From positions 1-38,868 of the forward strand of contig FMBT01000476.1 of assembly GCA_900095095.1 (NCBI GenBank): a DNA stretch of 38,868 nucleotides, given 5' to 3'. A program made the position numbers and the translations under genes. Origin of the DNA: Fragilariopsis cylindrus CCMP1102 (Eukaryota > Bacillariophyta > Bacillariophyceae > Bacillariales > Bacillariaceae). Position 1 is the stretch's first letter, and every line of letters begins with the position of its first letter. Under the pieces are notes generated by a model. It ran no database searches, had not been told where the DNA came from, and saw only the letters and a list, made by a program, of their open reading frames with translations. Below, piece after piece: positions 8,812 to 19,701 of this stretch.

Positions 8812-11426
8812 ATGATGGGGGGGGATCGAATTTTTGTAAACAAGATTGACGATCGGAATGTAATAATTGCATGGAAGAGCATAACTGCTCTTCTGGTCGA
8901 AAACACGATGTGTTGTAAATGCAAGAAAAAGAACACAATGGAATTTTGTGCCGAAACTATCGGAATTGCTACAAAGGTCAGTCTAGCATGTAAGAATGTG
9001 ATTTGTGAAAATATAACGAATGGTCCGTCAAGGAACCAGCCATGGTTGATTTGGATAAGTTGGTTGACGACAAGTGCGATCCATATGATATAAAAAAATG
9101 TGGTAACCGTGCTACTCGACAGTACCAACTCAATCTAGACTTGACTTTAGGTATAATGATGATCGGAGGTGGCGGACACGATTACGCATTGATTGCCTCT
9201 CAGCTTAATCTATGTTGCACCCAGCGACAATTGCTAGACTCGTTTACATCCAATGAAGAAACTATGGCTCTGCACATAATAAAAATGGCGGAAGAAGTAG
9301 TAGAAAGAAATTTGAACGACGAAAAAAAGGAATCACAATTGGTCAACGATCCAATCACTGATGAGGTGCACCTCCATGCAGATACGATTAGAAAAAGAAA
9401 GGCGGGTGAAAATAATCCTAGGTCAAATACACCCGCGTTGGAAGTAGATGCAGTTTCGTTGGACGAAAACCAAGAAGCGAGACCAAGACCAAAGAAAAAA
9501 CGAAACATAGGCGTATCTATGGATGCTGGATGGAGAAAGCGTAGCTCCGGAAGAGCTTACGACGCACAACAAGCCCAATTTTTTGCTTTTGGAGTAGAGA
9601 CGAACAAAATTCTTTACTTCGAGCAGATGTCCACGCGTTGTCGAAAATGTGAACACAAGTTGGAACACGATCCGAAATTGTGCTCGCATAACTATACAGG
9701 TTCTGCAAAGGGAATGGAACCTCATGCTGCTTTGAAATGCATCCAATCGATTTTTTCCAAGGGTGATGCGTTTGTAGGCACTATTGTTACTGATGACGAT
9801 TCCAGTATGAGAGCCCGACTAAAACAGAATGGAAGAGAAAAGATAGAAGCAGGATTATGTCGGAAGGAGGACCTAACGCCAACCATCCAATTGAGCAACA
9901 AAAACGACCACGGTGCACTTGAACTGAACATACCTGAACCTATCTGTAAAGCGGATGCTAATCACAGAGTGCGTGGATTCGGTAATGCAGTTCAGAAGTT
10001 AGTTAACATGAGGAATGGGGAAAGTGGGGGAGTAACTGGTGTTGACCGTGATCGATTGAAAGTCAATTTTGCGTACGCTCGGGCTAAGAATGTGGATAAG
10101 GATTTCAATTTATTCTGTGCTGCATTCGCACCAGTTATAGAGCATCATTTTAATAATCACGAACTGTGCGGTGAGTGGTGCGCTGCTAAAAAGCTAACTG
10201 ATACAAAAAAAACGGCGGATCATTTACATTATCGTTGCAAAGTCAAAAACAAATTAATGTATGATAACTTGAAGGAGATACACAAACGTTATACCACCGA
10301 GCAACAACTACGAGAAATACACCATAAGGTAAATACAAATTTGAGTGAATCAGCAAACTTTGTTGTAACAAAGTTTTTGCCCAAACACAAGAATTTCGGA
10401 ACGACAATAGCGGATAAAGGTAGGGTCCATTTCTCGGTATGTATTATTACAGATGGGTACGAATCCACCATGGTTGAATTGTATAAGAGAATGGGATTTG
10501 AAAATAATCTGCTACGAGTAAAGGGATGGACGGATATAGAGAAAAAAAGGACTTACAAAAAACACTACATCCAATTAGACACGATAAAAAGGAAAAGAAT
10601 GATGCGGAAAAACATAAAGAAGAGGGAGAATCGGAAAAAGGAGGAGAAATCACAGGATAAAGGAGAATTTTACAAACCTGGAATGGGATTGAACGAGGGT
10701 ACATCACGAGCAGCGTTGAATACAAGGAAAAAGGCAAAAAAAAAGGTAACTACCGCAGCAATTGATGGAAGAAGGAAAAGGACATCCTGTAAGCTTTGCA
10801 AAAGAAAGGATCATGTCAACAAATCTAAACATTGCCCGTATCATAAAAATTACGTTACGAAGGAGGGTGAGGATCCGGCTTTAATTAAAGCCATGATATT
10901 AGAGTACCCAAATGGTATACCTGATCATACGGTGGTTGAAGAGTTGGAACACGACGAAGTAAATTTAGTTGACGAACCAGGGGAAAGTGTAATAGATGAA
11001 AATACCGGTAAGTAATTCTGTGCAAAATGTGAGATGGGAGGTATGGGAGGAATAATGTGAGGGGGTTGAAATTGGCCGGTGGTGAAATTTACCGTTGCGA
11101 CCAACAAAAGAGTGATCCTATCGGGTACAATCGTGTTTTCTGCGTATGTAATTATAATTCAAATTTTCACAAAGAAATCCATAAAACTACTGAAGTGTAC
11201 TTCTGCTTTTCTTTATTTCTAACGGTAATAAGGGACGTTGGAATCCAACAATCCAAACGTTGAGGAAAATGAGCTATGCGCGCTTGAAGATTCGTGCGAA
11301 GAAACAGCGGCAACAGCGGACCTAACAAATTCGCAATTCCATTGCGAGCTACTCGAAAGGGAGATTTTAGAGCAAGATTCGGAGCCCTATTTGGATGACA
11401 CCCAAGGCTCGGATCACGACGGTTGA
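8812..11426 (+). CDS. Kolobok/Mutator-like DDE transposase
   Basis: This protein would cut and join the element's ends in the nucleus. Counting from the ATG at 9042, the family signature is clear: SMDAGWRKRSSGRAYD with the first catalytic Asp at 161; FGVETNKI; Cys residues at 200 and 203; HNYTGSAKGME; VTDDDSSMRARL with Asp 251-253; IPEPICKADANHRV; HELCGEWC; and NTNLSESAN with a candidate catalytic Glu at 436. A Cys/His knuckle (CKLCKRKDH...C) lies at 583-598. An upstream frame from 8812 supplies the usual N-terminal Cys module (CCKCKK, IGIATKVSLAC) and joins if AA near 9030 is AAA. At the 3' end a GTAAGT donor opens an intron, 11008-11232. The second exon, 11233-11426, continues in frame with an acidic tail ending GSDHDG. 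Assignment to Kolobok rather than another Mutator-like family rests on the flanking TTAA. Confidence 0.8.
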
Positions 11427-11776
11427 ATGACGTACGGGTAGAACTCATTTAGCAGAATATAACCCCCACCGGTATTAATTGTTTAACGTAAAAATTAATG
11501 TAGATAAACACTTTTGGAGAATTCCGGAAAGAAACGTCTAAAACCACTAATATTTAGTTCCAAAAACATACAGCACCTAGTACACGCGCTGAACACCAAT
11601 CAAATTAGATATAGAAAGATTCGTGTTGAGCAGACGAAGGTCATCATATATAGTACGGTGCGTGTACGAGAACACTGCCAGCACAATAGGTCTAACCAAA
11701 TGGACCCCAAATGTCCATTTTCACCGTGCTTTTACGCGTTGTAGCGCGATTTTCGGCGCACGCTGATGATACCACC
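11427..11776. other. Right subterminal region of the transposon
   Basis: About 350 bp between the transposase stop and the right end. A 76-residue frame at 11514-11744 has no recognisable features, and I do not call it. The last 60 bp are richer in CpG (GCGCGATTTTCGGCGCACG) than the surroundings. Confidence 0.35.
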
Positions 11777-11780
11777 TTAA
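11761..11780 (-). repeat. Candidate right terminal inverted repeat and TTAA
   Basis: On the minus strand this reads TTAA followed by GGTGGTATCATCAGCG. It matches the left end with three short gaps. A second TTAA lies 9 bp outside (at 11788), so the exact border is uncertain. Confidence 0.4.
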
Positions 11781-12369
11781 GGTTGAATTAAGGTTGTGAA
11801 GTATTTCGAATTTGAAATGTGCTAAAATTTGTTATGATCGCGCTATTTGGTACAGATTTAGTGTTCAAAGTGCAACACTCGAATATAAACATGAATACTG
11901 TAACTAATCTTTGCTGGTAGCAAATGATGATGTCCTATTACTATCAAAGTGGTCTATTCCAGTAGTAATAATGTGTTGTATGATTTTCCTACTTGCTTAA
12001 TTTGTATGCACCACCCTATCTATGTTCAATATGGGCACAATAGAATTTGGAAATAAAATGCATTTGAAAATTGAAGTGCTAACTTAGTCTATGATTATAC
12101 TAATAAGTCAAAAAGTCAAATAGATGTAGCTAGCAGTTGCTTGTCAGGATTGATTTTTAGAGTATTAAGCTTATGCATACCATTCAAACCAGTGAGCTCA
12201 CTTATGGTGTAATGGTTTCTATAGATTGAAAATGGACAGGTCAAACAAACCTAAAATATGTAATAACGTGATAGCTTCTTGTGGATGAGTGTGGGTGTAT
12301 ATATATATTACTCCCTATGAATCAATTTCGTGCAAGCAAATGGCCATCGAATTATTCTTTTGATCTGTT
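11781..12369. other. Gene-free AT-rich stretch
   Basis: About 590 bp between the transposon end and the 3' end of the cyclophilin-SYF2 gene. It includes a short TA run near 12300. I see no open frame, RNA gene or repeat. Confidence 0.5.
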
Positions 12370-13907
12370 CTACAACGCTGTTCCTCTTTCCAAATTTTGT
12401 TTGATCTCTGCTGTATGCGCGTCATAGTTACGAGAAATCTTTTGGTTGAACTTTCTATTTCTTTGATTGATCCAAGTTACATCTTCACCTTCAAATTCAA
12501 GACGATCACGTTTCTCTTTTTGCTTTTCAATTCTTCGTTTCATTTCATTAGCAAGATTTCGAGCCCCATCTCGCTCCTTTGCTTCATCCGATGCATCTAG
12601 GATCGGATCAAAGGTTGCTGTACTGTTAGTTGAATCATCTTTCCAGGCCCCACCACCAGTTGCACGATTAATACTCTTGACGTTTCGCTCGTAACTTTTA
12701 CTCATTCCTTCTGAATTGTAGTAATCCCTCGCACTGTATTGACTTAATGCGGCCATATCACTTTTCTTCGTGGCTCTATAAATGCTCGAATCGGCCTGTT
12801 CCACCAAGTGTTTCCCATCTAATCCAGCAGCTGCTGCAAGTTCTAACGCTTTACTATTCCGATTCTTCCATTCGGTTTCTTTTAATCTTTTATCCTGTGC
12901 TTTTTGTCGACTGCGTGCCTTAGTAGCTCCTTCCACACTTCCGAGACGTTCACCTTCACGTAAGACTTCCTGCTTGTTTAATTGACGAGCTTGATTCATT
13001 TTCAATTTGAGTTTTCGCATTCGTTGTCGTAAAGCTTCCTTCTTAGTCTTAGGTACTACCTCCTCCTCTTCGTCTTCGTCCTCTTCAGGTAATTCTACCT
13101 CATTTTCATCCTCTATAGGTTCTGTGTTTGCAGTCGTAGATTTCGGTATACTTTCATCTTCTTGTTTTTCTTCGGAAACGAGTCCACAATCGACAATTTG
13201 AACGGGTGTTACTGGTCGATCATTCTTATCTGTTCGAATATTTTCCAAGACCTTAAAAAATGCTTTGCTGGATGTTGTTGTCAAGTCTACGTGTCCGAAC
13301 ACGACGTGTTTATTGTCAAGATGAGGTGTTGGTCGAAAGGTGATAAAAAATTGCGAACCATTAGTATCTTTTCCACTGTTAGCCATACTGTGGGGGGAAA
13401 TAAATCGATTGTAAGCGATTTACAAGATAAGAAATGAAATAAAGCAGCAAAGTTAGTATTTTTATTTTATGTTTTACAATGCAAGAAAACTCGATTGTAT
13501 CATGATGCCATATAACATAATATAATATAACATTATATAGTACAAATAATATAATATAATATAATGTATATTATGAATAATATTTACCTCAAAGTTCCGG
13601 GTCGGTTATGTCTGTGAATAAAATTTTCATCAGCAAATGAATTACCTCCATTATAAATACTTGTCGAACCGGTCCCATCTCCATTCAAAAAATCACCTCC
13701 CTGTGCCATAAATCCATGAATAATTCTATGAAATATTGAATTCAAATACCCTCCTTTTCCAGCAGGAGTCTTGTTATCATTACTTTGTTCGAGAAAATGA
13801 ACAAAATTTTGTACTGTTTTCGGAACATCATCGTCGTTCAATATTAAATCTAATTGTCCAAATTGATCTTCGTCAACGCGAATTTTCATGAATGCCCTTT
13901 TCACCAT
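12370..13907 (-). CDS. Cyclophilin-SYF2 fusion protein
   Basis: The first 175 residues or so are a cyclophilin peptidyl-prolyl isomerase: [15 protein letters not shown] with the catalytic Arg, [29 protein letters not shown] and VVFGHV. The usual cyclosporin-contact Trp is replaced by His (LDNKHVVFG). After an acidic linker ([13 protein letters not shown]) the rest is SYF2, a spliceosomal protein of the NineTeen-complex-related set: [39 protein letters not shown], and the diagnostic end [14 protein letters not shown]. There are two exons, 13588-13907 and 12370-13387. The intron (13388-13587) has GTAAAT...CCCCACAG borders and is rich in ATAAT repeats; it joins G-T-L to S-M-A. No frameshift is needed (445 aa). 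Both halves belong to spliceosome biology, so a nuclear splicing role is well supported. The same ORF continues through both domains, so the fusion is real in this sequence. Confidence 0.88.
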
Positions 13908-14295
13908 TGCTGATTGCTGTGTTCCTTTCTATTTCTTTGTTGTTGTAGTTGTTGTTGCTTCTTGCTGCTACGTATTATTATATTCTACTGTTGATGGTAT
14001 GCGGCTTCAAAGTTGTGTTTGCTGATGTTTGTTATTGTTGTTGTTTGTGGTTGTTGGTTGTTTTTGTTGTTGCACTTTTTTTATTCAATCACATCATCGT
14101 CGTGAATTGAAAAGGGGGAGGGGAATGTTTGAGTCGGGCCTGAATTTTTTACTTTTGCCCTAAATAATTTGTGAAGAATTCTTCGAAAAACATAACAATG
14201 ACACAATAATGGCAAAGCATCAACCCCAAAAGAAGAATTCAAACCGACAAAAGAGTTGAAAGGACTCTCGATTCATTCATTCATATGTCCAGAGA
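13908..14295. promoter_or_regulatory. Divergent promoter region, GTT/CAA-rich
   Basis: About 390 bp between head-to-head genes (cyclophilin-SYF2, minus; PhyH-like, plus). The left half is rich in TTGTTG repeats. No other structure is seen. Confidence 0.4.
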
Positions 14296-16093
14296 ATGAC
14301 AACGATTGATCGAAACAAAAACAGCAGAAAATGGGACAAATTGTACACAAACTTAGCGTTGTTTGGAGATTCTAATTTAGCTCTCTTCTTCAGTTTTACA
14401 CTATTGGTCTTGTCTTTTTTAATTTCACTTTGTACTGAAGGAAACATAAACATCCAAAACAACCCATTATCTCATTGGTGGAAGATTTCTCCAACAGAGA
14501 CAGCTTATCGAAAACTTGGTCCAACACCGAACATTGTGCCACCGAAAATATTTCATATTGATACTAATAACCAAGATGATGATGATGATGATGATGATTA
14601 TAATTTAGTTTCTCAAGAGATGCAAGAATCTTTTGATAGAGATGGCGTCATCGCTATTAGGGGCTTACTTGATCTTGATTTATTGAGGCTGATAGATTAC
14701 ACGACAGCCGACATAATATCGAAAGAAAAAGAGAAGATTAAGGCAAAGGAAAAGAAAAAACCCAAACTCTTAACTGGTCGTAAGAAAACTCCGAAACAAT
14801 TCTTTACTGTCAATCAAGGAGCTATATTCTCGTCATTCTCGTCACCGATTGATGATGAAAACAACTCTACTAGTACTACTTCAACTTCTTCTGATACTGT
14901 CTCTCCGTTTATTAAAATTGCGATGTTGTCAAAAATCCCACGTGTTGTAGCTAATCTTCTACATTTTGATTCTGATTCTGATGAGACGTGTGGTAGTGCA
15001 AAAGTAATAAAACTTTGAGAATTCTTCGAGATATCTTCCTTGCCAAAGACGAAGAAGAATACATTTGTGGTTACCATGTTGATGATACTGGATTCTGGCC
15101 TGCACTCGTGGAAAATCCTGGAGAACCGATTGGTGTTAATGCCTGGGTAGCATTGGATGATATGCCTATTGAAAATGGTGGTGGTTTTGCTCTTGCTGTT
15201 GGATCTCATTCTGCGTCTTGGAGAGAAGAAGCGTACAACCTAACCGGTTCTACTCATTGTTTCCCAGATGGTGGGTTTCAATCATCTCGTGACGTGTTGC
15301 AGAATCGTCCAGGAAATGGCACATGTAACATCCAACATACCGCTCCACATATACATAGAAGAATGGAAGAGACGAAGCGAGTATATGATATAAAGTGTAA
15401 GTAAAAGAAATTAATTTCTATATCTGAAATTTCCTGATACCATCATCCATTATATAAACGAGAGCAATGATGGCCATTTTTCTAGAGTATATATCATTAC
15501 TTGATGACTCATTTGTTGTCGTTCTATCTTCCATTCCATGCTTTTATTTTTTGTGGAACAATAAATTTCCAAGTCGGGGATGTAATATTCCACACTCGAT
15601 GGCTCTTTCATAGGACAGTTCCATTCCACAGAAACATTGTTTCTCAAAGACTTGCAAACGAAGAAGATCCGCTCCTATATCGTCGCTATTCTATTCGATA
15701 TGGACCAGGTAAAACTTCGATTATTCCACCCGGTTGGTCAACCGAACCTAGTGCAATTTCGGAAGAGAAGAATGGTGGTCGAAGCGCCGATGATGTCGCT
15801 CGTTTAGACGCTGCGTGGTATCCTCGGTAAGTGAAAAAAGTTCTTCGTGTATATTCAAAAACAAAAGTACTTGTATCTTTTCAATCAACGCTAATCGCAT
15901 CGCATTCTATCTAAACTCCTTTACGTATCTATACCACCCCACGAATAAAATGTTATTTTCCAAAAGAGTTTGGCCATCAATTAGTCATGTTGAACTCGAG
16001 CAAATGAAATTGCTTGCCAGTGAAAGACTTCCAACAGCGTTAGAGCAGAGCGACCAACGAAAGAGGGTGACTCGACCCAGAGCTAAACATTGA
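14296..16093 (+). CDS. Phytanoyl-CoA dioxygenase (PhyH)-like, membrane-anchored
   Basis: An Fe(II)/2-oxoglutarate dioxygenase of the PhyH family; the substrate is not evident. The metal ligands are visible: YHVDD (His about 261, Asp about 263) and WLFHRT (His about 380). A downstream Arg in YSIRYGPG is suited to binding 2-oxoglutarate. A hydrophobic segment at about 27-50 (ALFFSFTLLVLSFLISLC) suggests a signal anchor, so the enzyme may face an endomembrane lumen rather than the peroxisome. An Asp run follows, encoded by GAT repeats. Exons are 14296-15396, 15574-15826 and 15967-16093, with GTAAGT donors and AG acceptors; the joins give YDIKFGDVIFHTR and WYPRVWP. One base is missing in an AAAA run at about 15008-15011: adding it gives K-T-L-R-I-L and a total of exactly 494 codons. 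This is probably a sequence error. Confidence 0.8.
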
Positions 16094-16259
16094 CTGGAAA
16101 CACTTGCACGAAATTAGAGAGATCGATTAGGTAGAAGCGATTGTATCTTGCGATTTAAATTGTATTACGCAAAGGTAATATTAAAAATCATTTTACTATT
16201 ACTATTATTTTATTATTAATATTATATACATTATTTATTACACGCTGTTAAAATCGAAA

Positions 16260-19200
16260 TCACGCTAGTCGTCCAAGCATTTGATCTGCAGCCAGCTGGA
16301 TTTCGGGATCATTACATCTTGCCTTCACGTCAATAATGCGTCTCGCATCTTTCATTTTCACCGCTTCTTCGAGTGCTCTCTTCCAAAGACTTCCTTCCCC
16401 GTATAAACTGAATCTTTCTTCTGGTACCGTAATCCTGTCAATGTAACGCAGTATCTCAACAATAGGTCGGCGCCCCTTAATCGCAGCCCTTGCGAATGGC
16501 TTGTATCCAATAGGTGATTTTGTTCGCGAATTCGCCAATAATCGAAGATTATCCCATTGATCCGTCTGGGAAAATGCTTTTACTTTTGTGTGCCACATCA
16601 TTTTCTCTGGTATGCGAAACTTTTTAGCAACTTTTTCGGCATCGTTGAGTAGCCGATTTTTGTCTCTCTCATTTTTACCAGCGTAGCGCAAGATAGAATA
16701 GATGGTTGCTACTACCGATGATGACTCAGGTGCAACTTCACCTGCACTGTATTTTGTGCGGAGGATCTCTTGATCTTTGATCAACTCGATGTACTCGTCA
16801 GTACAAGACTTGTGAAATGCAGAATCTTTTCCCATTCCGAAAATTTTAGAAGCCTCTGAAAGTATTGCTTGCTTTCCACGTGATTCGGTCTTACCGTCGA
16901 GTGCTCGTACGGCTAATGTAATTCCTGCATCTACAAATTTTTGGCGTCGTATTTGTAGACTGATTTCATTCCTTACATCAGACATCGTAGATGTGTATCT
17001 TCGAAGTGCATTGTACGATTCTTGGGAAAATTTTGTCACCACCGTGGTCATAAAAGCCTGATTTCCTTTTACAGGATCCTGATACTGCGCCATACAATGT
17101 TTTCGATACTCCATGGTAGTATAAAAAATGAAGTCGCTATCTCTGGCGGAAGTTGCAACAGCCACAGCATCAACGTATGAGCCTATCGAGAGCAGTGCTG
17201 GTACCTTGTCTGCAACACTCGTCTCCAGTAGTAATAAAAGACTGGCAACACCAGGCCGTCCAGCCTTTGTAGACGCCATCGCAACGGTAGCATATCCTCC
17301 TCGATTGATAATTGATGATGTATATTTAGACGCGTCTTTTGTACCACTTTTTTCTTCTGTGATAATCCGGATAGCACCTTCTGCAATATCGGCATCTGAA
17401 CGGTTCTTTGCCGATGTGATGAATGCCGTAGCCTTGGAGGCACGAGCGTATAGCTGGACTGACTTAGGTAAATGCAGATATTTACTAATAGAAGTTGCCA
17501 ATGCTGGCTTTTTTACTGCAATCAAACGAGCAATTACGCCAACAGGTGTAATGGCATCATATTGAGCAGAGGTGAGGACAACACCAACGGATGGATTCCG
17601 GAGAGCATTCAAAATCCGAAGCTTTTTGCCTATTTCGACAAACTTTAGCGTCGTCCGTGATGGCATAGTTGAAATCGATTCATCTTCCGGATCCTCGTGC
17701 ACGTTTCCACCCATTATATTTCTACTTCCCTTTGAGTTTTTGAACGTAAAGTGCATTCCATATGATGCAGCACTAAGAAGACGTTTTTGAGTCGCTATAT
17801 CGAATTCCTTGGCGGCAGCATCGGCACATCCCTCGATGGCTTCTAAAATCATACCGGTTTTAGTAATAGCACGGGCGGCTTCGTCCGAGGAGGTAGATCC
17901 GTTATCGAAGGCATCAGATGCGTCCAATAGCATGGCAGCTGGCTCGATCGAACCAATTCGTAATAGAAGAGCTGTCGCTGGGGGTACTCTTTGCAGCATT
18001 TCAACTGACGTATCTGAAATTACGCGACAGCAGTCTATTTCTGGAATCAAATAAAGATTACCATGGTTTTCGTAGGGGAATCGTAACCAGTCTCCGTATG
18101 GGCCTACCATTAGCACACCTAAATTTTTCCAGTGTAATATTACACTATCTTCTCCACACCATCGTATTTCGAGAGGAGGCTGTGTAGAACCTTCCGATGT
18201 GTCAAAATCTAATACTTTCGTTTCGAATGTTGATGATATAACAGTTAACATAGAATTTTCGAGTAACATGCCAGGAATCTGCCATTAGGAGCGAAAGTCA
18301 TTTCTACTATGGGGGAAGATATTCTAGCTCGACAATCGAGGTCTTTCATTTCCGTTGTGGCGACATCGACGACGACGACTGAATTGTCATTGGTGGAAAG
18401 AAAGACCTCAGGATGACGTGATGCAGTTTTGGTGCGGGAAAGAACCACAATCGCTGAATAGGAAAGGAAGTTAGCACTGGCAAAGGTTGCAGTTGGCAAA
18501 AAGGTAACTAAGCCACAAAATGGCGGCATGGAATCATTCAATCCAACACCTCCAAAGTCTGCCGATATGTATGATGGTGGTAGAACCTTTCGCGCTCCCA
18601 AATGTGCTGTATTAAAGTACATGGGGTCATCGTGATCATCTAGGAATTCTACGATGGCTGAATGTTTGGCCGTCGAAAGAACGGCCTGAGAAGGACAAAA
18701 ATGGCAATGTGAATGATTAGTATAATACAGCGGCAATTCAAGTATCAATAATTTTATGCGTACGAGAGGTTATTATCGGCAGTGCACCATCAAGTAATTT
18801 TGTACTGGCTTTCACGCGTACGATGAGACAAATGTGAACGTACCGCACCACCTTCAAATATACAAGCTTGGAATAGGTCGGTCCCTTGTCCATCTCCACG
18901 AGGTAGTATAAAAAAGGGTGGCAAAAGAACTTCACCTTTTAAGTCATACGTCAAACAGAGTGAGTCCTTCAGGACGATAACTAAGGCGGTTCGATCTGTA
19001 AATCCAATCTCCATAATATCCGCAGGCGAGTATTTGCGTTCGATCCCAGAAAGAGGAAAGTCAATAGTAGCCAATGGTCGGCCTGAATTCGACAAGATTC
19101 GAATTTCTGTATGACTAAACCAGGATGTTTCCCCCACAATAGGCAAAGTAACGGCTGCAATTGGTCCACCATATTGACATCCCACACTTTTGTTACTGTT

Positions 19201-19701
19201 GATGTGTTCAAAAGTTCTCGTAGCTCTCGTGCATCTAACAAGTCTGGATGACGTTGCAGGGATGCCTTTGGAAATGCCGATAAGCCATAATTTAATGTAT
19301 CTGACGTTAATCCCGCTGACCTTCACGGGTTCCGACATTGTCTCCTCCCCACGAACATTGGAGTAAACCGGAACTCGACGGTACGGAAGATCTCCGAGAT
19401 ACTGCCAACTAGCTTCAACTGGCGCTCCAATGATATTTCCCGCCTCGTCCGACATTTCAAAAGTATCGTGTTCTCCATCATCTTCATCATTATAATCATC
19501 ACCAAATGGGTTCATCCCACTTCTATTGTTGGATGGTTCACCTCTTCCACCACCACCACCACCACCACCACCACCACCAATGTTGTTCTGTGTATCATTA
19601 TCTTCAAAAGGGTTGGTGCCGATGGCAGTTCTTATCGACCCAATGTTGCTGTTATTGTTTTCAAAACTGTCCTCGAAAGGGTTAGTTCCCTGATTCGCCA
19701 T
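16260..19701 (-). CDS. VPS16: VPS16, core subunit of HOPS/CORVET
   Basis: VPS16 is a shared core subunit of the HOPS and CORVET tethers for endosome and vacuole fusion. The N-terminal beta-propeller region (YGGPIAAVTLP, SGRPLATIDF, NGRFLACYS) is followed by the helical VPS16 C-terminal domain (SAASYGMHF, LRILNALRNPSVGVVLTSAQ, FRIPEKMMWHTKVKAF, KSPIGYKPFAR). Exon 1 is 18844-19701 and exon 2 is 16260-18685. The intron, 18686-18843, has a GTACGT donor and a CTCAG acceptor. A one-base deletion in TTTT at 18256-18259 (AAAA on the coding strand) splits exon 2; restoring it gives Y-S-K-N-S-M-L-T. The corrected length is about 1094 aa, against about 840 in animals. The excess includes an N-terminal disordered extension with three NPF motifs (residues 7-9, 30-32, 64-66) and a Gly run. 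Confidence 0.9.

Larger units (their letters stand above)
2117..11780. mobile_element. Putative Kolobok/Mutator-like DNA transposon, about 9.7 kb
   Basis: The element is inferred from three things. A DDE transposase lies at 8812-11426. TTAA occurs at 2117-2120 and 11777-11780, matching the TTAA target duplication known for Kolobok elements. The two ends are related: the left reads GGGGTCATCACG inward, and the right on the opposite strand reads GGTGGTATCATCAGCG, identical apart from three small gaps. Further in, both sides share GTGCGC followed by an AAAATC-like stretch, but only loosely. The element sits between the 5' end of the TRAPPC12-like gene and the 3' end of the cyclophilin-SYF2 gene and interrupts neither. 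It would carry four ORFs: unknown minus, large unknown plus, P2X7-like minus, transposase plus. TTAA is common in AT-rich DNA, so the exact borders are tentative. Nested elements cannot be excluded. Confidence 0.5.

Noticed and set aside
11514..11744. 76-residue plus-strand frame near the right transposon end
   Set aside because: It has no motif or start context and lies in a subterminal region. It could be chance.
16260..18269. The 669-residue frame as a separate gene beginning MLLENSML
   Set aside because: It continues the VPS16 propeller without a gap once one base is restored at 18256-18259.
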